Assembly: GCA_964016875.1 (NCBI GenBank)
Contig: OZ024734.1
Coordinates: forward strand, 54,666,622 to 54,730,621
Source: Fallopia convolvulus
Taxonomy: Eukaryota > Streptophyta > Magnoliopsida > Caryophyllales > Polygonaceae
Direction of reading: 5' to 3'
Length of the DNA: 64,000 nucleotides
The notes beneath the pieces were generated by a model, which had not been told where the DNA came from, did not search any database, and saw only the letters and a program-made list of their open reading frames with translations. Of the stretch, positions 57,946 through 64,000 are shown one piece after another. Both the position numbers and the translations under genes were made by a program. The first letter of the stretch is position 1, and the number at the start of each line of letters is the position of its first letter.

Positions 57946-59042
57946 CCTAGATTAGGATCAGATGAGGAGGACTCTTACTGTATATAATTAGGAGGATCCT
58001 CAACCGTTAGATCTAGCTTTTCAGGAGGATAGAAGTTGTTCATTGGAAATAAAAAAAATCTAAAATTAATTATTTTGGTAACACCATAATTTACGGGATT
58101 TGATTTTCTTTATCTTTACCGAATATTCTAATAACCCTAATATATTCCTTCTAATCGCCCGTCTAAAAGATAACCATCTCTTTCTTATACGATTTTTTAG
58201 AGGAAGTGCTTCGTCCGCCTCAATTGAATTTCTTCGATTGCTACAGATTTATCAAGCATTGTTGCTCGCGTAGGCTCTCCAGATTTTTCAAGCATTTTGG
58301 GTTGCTCGAGTTGGTTCAGGTGATTCCCGGGATGTTCTTCCTATCTTTACTGAACATGTATAATCATATGAACAACAAAACATCATACATTGAACTATTA
58401 TGCAATTTAGAAAGAACAATAATTAAGTTGGTTTGATATCTGGACATATGAACAACAATGCATCTTACACTGAACAATTATGCAATTTCGAAAAAACAAC
58501 AGGTAAGATGGTTTGATATCTAGAAACTGTTAAGAAGGGAGTAAATTGAATTCACCTAAACAGAGAGGAAAAGGCCAAAAAAGGTTGAGATATTAGAAAG
58601 AACAACAATGGTGAACGGATATAAATAGATGAACAACGACGACTCATCTAACGAGCAATAAAGAAAGAACAACAACGACTCATCTGACGAACAATAGAGC
58701 AATAAAGAAAGAACAATTCAAACATGTCTCCTTCAATCGTTATATCGCTGGATCTATCAATGCTCGTCTGAATCATTTTCGGAGGAATCGGATAATTGTC
58801 TATCATTTGTGAGATATGGAAAAATGGAACGATATAGGATACTCACAACTGAATGAACAAGTTGATCTCTATGATTTTTTTCCCTAAATAAAACTGTCAA
58901 ATCCCTAACACTACGTAACACGATTTATCCAATTTTATTAAATGATAATTACCAATTAATCTCATCCCTTTAAAAAACCAGATCTGACGGTAGAGATTCT
59001 CCTAATTATCTACAGTAAGAACCCTTCTTACCTGATCTTAAT
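57946..59042. mobile_element. TIR element III (MULE-like, 1.1 kb)
   Basis: Left CTCTTACTGTATATAATTAG (near 57975) and the inverted right end CTTACTGTAGATAATTAGGA pair within an approximately 65-bp imperfect TIR (GGATCAGATGAGGAGG against GATCAGGTAAGAAGG). No coding region. An 80-bp tandem pair (58365-58440, 58445-58525) holds TATGAACAACA and TGAAC(T/A)ATTATGCAATTT at 22-bp spacing. Confidence 0.7.

Positions 59043-59046
<4 letters not shown>

Positions 59047-59090
<44 letters not shown>
59047..59090. repeat. (TA)n microsatellite between TIR elements
   Basis: About 21 TA units exactly at the junction of elements III and IV. Confidence 0.9.
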
Positions 59091-59091
<1 letters not shown>

Positions 59092-59524
59092 GGATGCTTT
59101 GGTGTAACCGTATAGTTGAACATAGTCCGTTGGATTAGGATAAATCAACGACTAATAATTAAGCAACATAATAGGCTAAATGGGGGTGATACGGAGACTC
59201 AAATCTTGGTTGATTTGAAAAAGGAAACATCCAAAATTTTAGGAGAATGAGGTAAAAATCGGTACAATTATAAAAAAAAGTCCTAGAAACTCTTTTTTTC
59301 CATGATTAATATATTGTAACCGAATTTTTTGGTGTTATTTTTAAAAATTCAAAAGTGATCTTAAAATTAAATAGGTGCTTTTTTAAAAATCAACCATATT
59401 TTTCGTATTCTATCTTGAATATTAATATATGATTGTTCGAATAATTATATATACTGAATTGAACAATAGAAGAGGACTTTAATAAGTAGTCATTGTCCAT
59501 TGAACAATAACAGAATATTGGAAG
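59091..59524 (+). mobile_element. TIR element IV, left part only
   Basis: GGGGATGCTTTGGTGTAACC resembles the left end of element II (GATGCTCTAGTAAAATAGCC), followed by TCCGTTGGATTAGG-type inner TIR. TGAAT/CGAAT/TGAAC words stand at 59416, 59438 and 59460. The right end is lost against the copia fragment at 59525. Confidence 0.5.
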
Positions 59525-60096
59525 TATCTACTACCAAAAGGTTTGGATGTTTGTTTTTTTAAAACAAAAGACCAGGTTCTTGATTGCTTCAAGGAGTTCC
59601 ATGCCAAGGTAGAACGAGAGAAGGGTTGTTCCCTGAAGTGCCTTCAAAGTGATAATGGAGGCGAGTACACTTCCAAGGAGATTCAAAAGTATTGTCTTGA
59701 GCACGACATCAGATATGAGAAGACGACCCTCGATACTCCACAAGACAATGGTGTTGCTGAAAGAACCAACACAACAATTCTGGAGAAGGTCGATTAGATG
59801 TATGCTGAAAATGGCAAATCTTCTTAAGCCATTTTGGGGTGAAGCGGTGATGACTGCCTGCTATCTAATGAACAAATCTCCGTCAACAGCTTTAGACTTT
59901 GATGTTCCCGAGAGAGTTTGTTCTAGAAGAGATATCTCCTACTCATATCTGCGGGTCTTTGTATGCAAGGCATTTGTGCATGTGCCTAAAGAATAGAGAC
60001 ACAAGCTAGATGACAGGGCGATTACTTGCATTTTTCTGGGATATGGAGATGCAGATTTTGGGTACAAGTTGTTGGATCCAAAAAGGAAGAAGGTGA
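59525..60096 (+). pseudogene. Old Ty1-copia integrase remnant
   Basis: Broken frames read CLQSDNGGEYTSKEIQ, TPQDNGVAERTN, then PFWGEAVMTACYLMNKSPS and SYLRVFVCKAFVHVP, the integrase core of copia. Stops and frameshifts occur at about 59798, 59880 and 59995. It ends where the minus-strand copia LTR begins, so it was the insertion target. Confidence 0.85.
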
Positions 60097-60928
60097 TGTA
60101 AGGACTGGGCGTCTTGATAGGAACAACCAGCGAACTCCCTTGTCCAGTCTTGAATCCTGCTTGCAGTCTGCGAGGGAACAATCAATGATACCTGTACTCG
60201 GATAGATTTGAATTGTGTGAACACTTTCCGAAATCAGAATTTCGCCCCTTACAAGCCTTAGGGAATCCACGAAATCTGAAGTGAGATAAGACAAATCTTC
60301 TAGTTCTCTCCAAGGCTTTTAGAAAGAACTAAACTATAGAATAATGTAATAATAGATTGTGGCTTCGGTTTTGATTTGATCTAGAGAGAGATCTTGTTCA
60401 ACAACCACGACTCTATTCTCCTTTGCCTTTTTATAGGACGTGAGAAATAATAGGGATTCATTTCTGGCCGTTCAACAGAAGTTACATGGTGGTTACATGG
60501 CGGTTACCAACGGTTACCAACCCTTCCTTCTATCACCAACGTCTCTCATCAAAGAGACACGTGTTTGACTTCAAACCAGACATAAAGGGAAGTTACTAGA
60601 CATTTAAACATCAGTTATCAAGGCAGTTTATCATCCACTAAGCACGTGGCAAAAATTCCGCAAGACTGCTAAACTGTTGTTCCCTACAGCACAGTTACTG
60701 TTCCCTACAGCACATCTGTAGTTTTCATTGTTCCAAAAGGAACAACGTAACTTAACCTTTATATATCCCTCTAGACCTCAAGTATACTTACACAAGCGTG
60801 TACTCCACACCCCCAAACTCGTGATATAGCTAAGTGAGATCCCATAGTGTCGTATGAACCCCGATCACACTAAAAGGCACTATTCCCATATAGGGAACAG
60901 TCACTTGATGACACTAAAATCACCAACA
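60097..60928 (-). mobile_element. 3' LTR of minus-strand copia element (832 bp)
   Basis: On the minus strand it starts TGTTGGTGATTTTAG and ends CCAGTCCTTACA. The polypurine tract GGGGGAGGAT precedes it (60929-60938, plus strand ATCCTCCCCC). A TATA box (GGGATATATAAAGG, minus strand) lies near 60757-60770. The upstream LTR and PBS are beyond the window end. Confidence 0.85.
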
Positions 60929-61460
60929 ATCCTCCCCCATTTTAGTGTAATCCTTGATTCATAAAATAAGCAAGCTTTCATCCCAAACTCATGCATAAAC
61001 ACAAATATCGAAATGATTGAACTTATGTCTTAGTGTAATTACACATTTCAAACATCCCAGAATCATGGTGTCTTAAAGATTGAACCAATCAACCACTTTG
61101 GATGCATGAAGATAACACACACATAAGTTACTTTACAATTCTATAGTCTAACATGACCCCATTTATGGCCTTGAGTCCTTATCCATTCTTGAGCGTTTTG
61201 AAGCCAACCCAAACTTCATGGAGCGACCAAACCCCACGCCCATATAGGTAGATCCTTTAGTCGTACACCTACAATTGCACTTTTTCAAAGGAACTATTAA
61301 AAAGAGTAGATCTTTAACCTTCAACTTGTAGGAACAGAGCACACATTCGGGGACTGTTACTGTTCCTTTGTGCTCACAGTTTCTAGGTGTGGGCTTTCCA
61401 CATTGAATTCTGTCCCTAATTTTCATTAGGTAGGAATTGGGTATCCCACCACTAGAAAGC

Positions 61461-63992
61461 TTATACGGGTCTTAATCCCATCCCCTTAGCAGACTTGGAG
61501 ACGAAGTCCCTAGCCAACCCCTTCGTCAAGTGATCAGCCAAATTTTGTTGTGACCTAACAAAATCCACTGAAATCACCCCACGCGTAATGAGCTCTCTTA
61601 CCGCACTATGCCTCACGCCCAAATGACGTGATTTCCCATTGTATACATGGCTATATGCCTTAGCCAAAGTTACAGCGCTATCACAATGGATCGATATGGG
61701 TGAAATTGTTTTTTCCCACAAGGAAACATCATAAACCAAGTTCCTCAACCATTCGGCCTCTTTTCCAGCCGCAGCCAAAGCAATAAACTCTGATTCCATG
61801 GTAGAACTTGATATGCAAGTTTGTTTCTTGGATGCCCAAGAAATAGCTCCTCCACCAAGAAGGAACACCCATCCACTAGTAAAAGAATGATCTTCTTCAT
61901 TCGTGATCCAACTTGCATCTGAATACCCCTCTAATACCGAGGGTGATCCAACATATGTAAGACCCAGGTCTACTGTTCCCTTCAAGTATTGAAGTACTCG
62001 TCGAACAGCTTGCCAATGATATGCACTAGGGTTACTAGTGTAACGGCTAAGTTTCCCTACTACAAAAGTGATATCCGGTCTTGTACTTGTCATAGCATAC
62101 ATTAAGCACCCAATTATCCTTGAATACTCAAGTTGCAACACTGCTGTTCCCTCGTTAGGGAACAGTTTGACACTTGGATCATATGGAGTTTTCAAAGGAG
62201 CATAATTGCCACAATTAAACTTATTCAACACTTTCTCAATGTAATGAGATTGTGATAATGATAATCCTCCTTCAACCCGTTTTATCTTAATCCCTAAGAT
62301 AACATCGGCCTCCCCCATGTCCTTCGTGGAGAATTGTGATGACAAAAATTCCTTAACAAGATCTACTTGTTCTTGATCAGTTCCAAAGATCAACATGTCA
62401 TCTACATATAAACAAATTATGACTCCATTCATGGAATCATCAAATTTGCTATATACACACTTGTCCGCTTGGTTCAATTTGAATCCATGGGACAACACAA
62501 CCTCATCAAACTTGCGATGCCATTGCTTTGGTGCTTGCTTCAGCCCATACAAGGATTTGATCAATTTGCACACCTTATGCTCTTGTCCTTGCATAATAAA
62601 TCCTTCAGGTTGTTTCATATAAACTTCCTCCTCAAGATCCCCATTAAGGAACGCAGTTTTTACGTCCATTTGGTGGATAACTAGGTTGTGTATCGCCGCC
62701 AAAGCAATCAACAACCTAATGGTGGTGATACGAGCAACTGGTGCATATGTATCAAAGTAGTCGGTTCCATACCTTTGTCTAAAGCCTTGGACAACCAATC
62801 GGGCCTTAAACTTGTCAATAGTACCATCTACTTTCATCTTCCTCTTGAAGATCCATTTACTTCCCAATGGTTTACATCCAGGTGGAAGATCAGCAAGAAC
62901 CCATGTATTGTTCCCCATGATGGAATCCATCTCATCATTAATGGCCTCCTTCCAAAAGGATACATCTTGAGACTTCATTGCCTCATCAAAAGTTCTTGGT
63001 TCATCCTCAATATTGTAACAATACAAATATTGGGATCCAATCTCGTCCCTAGTTCCCTCTACCAAGTAAACTTGGAAATCAGGACCAAAGGACGTTTTCT
63101 TCCTTACTCTTTTACTCTTTCGAATCTCTGGTTCATTGTTCCCTAGTGAGACGTTACAGTCACTGTTCCCACTAGAACAGTGAATCGTGTTATTGTCTCC
63201 ACTTGAACTGAGAATAAGGTCTTTAGGTATAGGTGTCGATGAAAATCTATTTTCATCAAATATGGCATCTCTTGACTCTATAACGGAGTGAACCGAAATA
63301 GATTTGTTAGGTTCAATCACATAGAACCTATATGCCTTGGAATGCTCAGCATATCCAATAAAAATGCACTCTACACCTCTTTCACCCAAGGTTTTCCTCT
63401 TGGGATCGAGTAGTCTTACAACCGCCCTACAACCCCAAACTCGAAGGTAATTCAAGTTGGGTTTCCTTTTGAACCAAAGCTCATATGGAGTAATCTTGTT
63501 CCTCTTATTTGGAACTCTATTCAATAAGTAACAAGCCGTTAACATGGCTTCTCCCCAAAATCCATCATTTAATCCCGAGTAGGAAAGCATGGAATTAACC
63601 ATTTCTTTAAGAACTCGATTCTTTCTCTCTGACACACCATTTTGTTGTGGTGTATAGGGAGCCGTAGTTTCATGAATGATACCTACGGATTGGAAGTATT
63701 CTGGGTCAAAATATTCACCACCTCTATCGGTGCGCAACCTTTTGATCACTGTTCCCAACTGTAGTTCAACTTCAGTTTTATAAAGCTTAAATTTTTCTAG
63801 GGCCTCATTCTTAGCATGCAACAAAAATACATAGCAATAACGAGAATAATCATCAATGTACGTGACCACATATTTCTTATTTCCCAAAGAAGGGAAATCA
63901 TGAAAATCACACAAATCACTATGTATTAAATCAAGCACGTCACTGTTCCTTTGAACACTAGGAAAAGGTTGTCTAGTTATCTTTGTAAGCAT
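61461..63992 (-). CDS. Ty1-copia polyprotein, integrase to RNase H (partial)
   Basis: An 843-codon open frame, its 5' part off the window. Integrase core: [37 protein letters not shown]. Reverse transcriptase: [47 protein letters not shown] and active site YVDDMLIFG. RNase [33 protein letters not shown]. No stop or frameshift, suggesting a recent insertion into the old copia remnant at 60097. The non-coding part 60939-61460 holds the 3' UTR with PPT. Whether it is still active depends on the gag and 5' LTR not shown here. Confidence 0.9.
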   Translation of the reverse strand: MLTKITRQPFPSVQRNSDVLDLIHSDLCDFHDFPSLGNKKYVVTYIDDYSRYCYVFLLHAKNEALEKFKLYKTEVELQLGTVIKRLRTDRGGEYFDPEYFQSVGIIHETTAPYTPQQNGVSERKNRVLKEMVNSMLSYSGLNDGFWGEAMLTACYLLNRVPNKRNKITPYELWFKRKPNLNYLRVWGCRAVVRLLDPKRKTLGERGVECIFIGYAEHSKAYRFYVIEPNKSISVHSVIESRDAIFDENRFSSTPIPKDLILSSSGDNNTIHCSSGNSDCNVSLGNNEPEIRKSKRVRKKTSFGPDFQVYLVEGTRDEIGSQYLYCYNIEDEPRTFDEAMKSQDVSFWKEAINDEMDSIMGNNTWVLADLPPGCKPLGSKWIFKRKMKVDGTIDKFKARLVVQGFRQRYGTDYFDTYAPVARITTIRLLIALAAIHNLVIHQMDVKTAFLNGDLEEEVYMKQPEGFIMQGQEHKVCKLIKSLYGLKQAPKQWHRKFDEVVLSHGFKLNQADKCVYSKFDDSMNGVIICLYVDDMLIFGTDQEQVDLVKEFLSSQFSTKDMGEADVILGIKIKRVEGGLSLSQSHYIEKVLNKFNCGNYAPLKTPYDPSVKLFPNEGTAVLQLEYSRIIGCLMYAMTSTRPDITFVVGKLSRYTSNPSAYHWQAVRRVLQYLKGTVDLGLTYVGSPSVLEGYSDASWITNEEDHSFTSGWVFLLGGGAISWASKKQTCISSSTMESEFIALAAAGKEAEWLRNLVYDVSLWEKTISPISIHCDSAVTLAKAYSHVYNGKSRHLGVRHSAVRELITRGVISVDFVRSQQNLADHLTKGLARDFVSKSAKGMGLRPV

Positions 63993-64000
63993 GCATGTTT

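Overview
The window is plant nuclear DNA from a eudicot. It has split genes with GT-AG introns, large PPR-protein ORFs without introns, AT-rich intergenic DNA, and copia, LINE, MULE, Helitron, PIF/Harbinger and Stowaway elements. A NIP2 (NIP III) aquaporin argues against Brassicaceae. The species cannot be fixed from the sequence alone.

Genes, left to right: two tandem PME31-type pectinesterase genes (about 2.5-5.4 kb and 6.5-10.3 kb, + strand); a DYW-class PPR gene (10.5-12.4 kb, -); a VTI1-type Qb-SNARE gene (13.5-17.9 kb, +); a CDK-like, N-myristoylated Ser/Thr kinase gene (19.9-23.8 kb, -); an E-class PPR gene resembling Arabidopsis At3g29230 (29.5-31.3 kb, +); an At5g19025-like two-TM protein gene (33.9-34.6 kb, +); and a NIP2-type aquaporin gene (42.1-45.8 kb, +). 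From memory, PME31, VTI13 and this PPR gene are close together on Arabidopsis chromosome 3, so the left half looks like an old conserved gene block. The genes are not an operon; each has its own job: cell-wall pectin, organelle RNA editing or processing, vesicle fusion, signalling, and metalloid or water transport.

The rest is mostly transposon-derived. 0-2.3 kb: duplicated LTR. 24.4-28.9 kb: decayed copia, a minisatellite, a captured Rab GTPase fragment, a solo LTR and a dead PIF/Harbinger transposase. 36.9-41.2 kb: a 4-kb MULE-like element with a 9-bp target duplication inside a solo LTR. 46.7-51.6 kb: a LINE with a 17-20 bp target duplication inside a Tourist-like element. 51.7-53.4 kb: a stand-alone gag/zinc-knuckle ORF. 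53.8-56.0 kb: a second, decayed LINE cut by a solo LTR. 56.0-59.5 kb: three further TIR elements beside TA microsatellites. 59.5-64 kb: an old copia integrase broken by a young minus-strand copia that runs off the window.

The least expected signal is a short motif, TGAAC/TGAAT, repeated with an exact 22-bp period inside four separate TIR elements (36996-41021 and three between 56.05 and 59.5 kb). The arrays carry no ORF and are not CRISPR. They look like phased protein-binding sites or a shared satellite-like design of a transposon superfamily.
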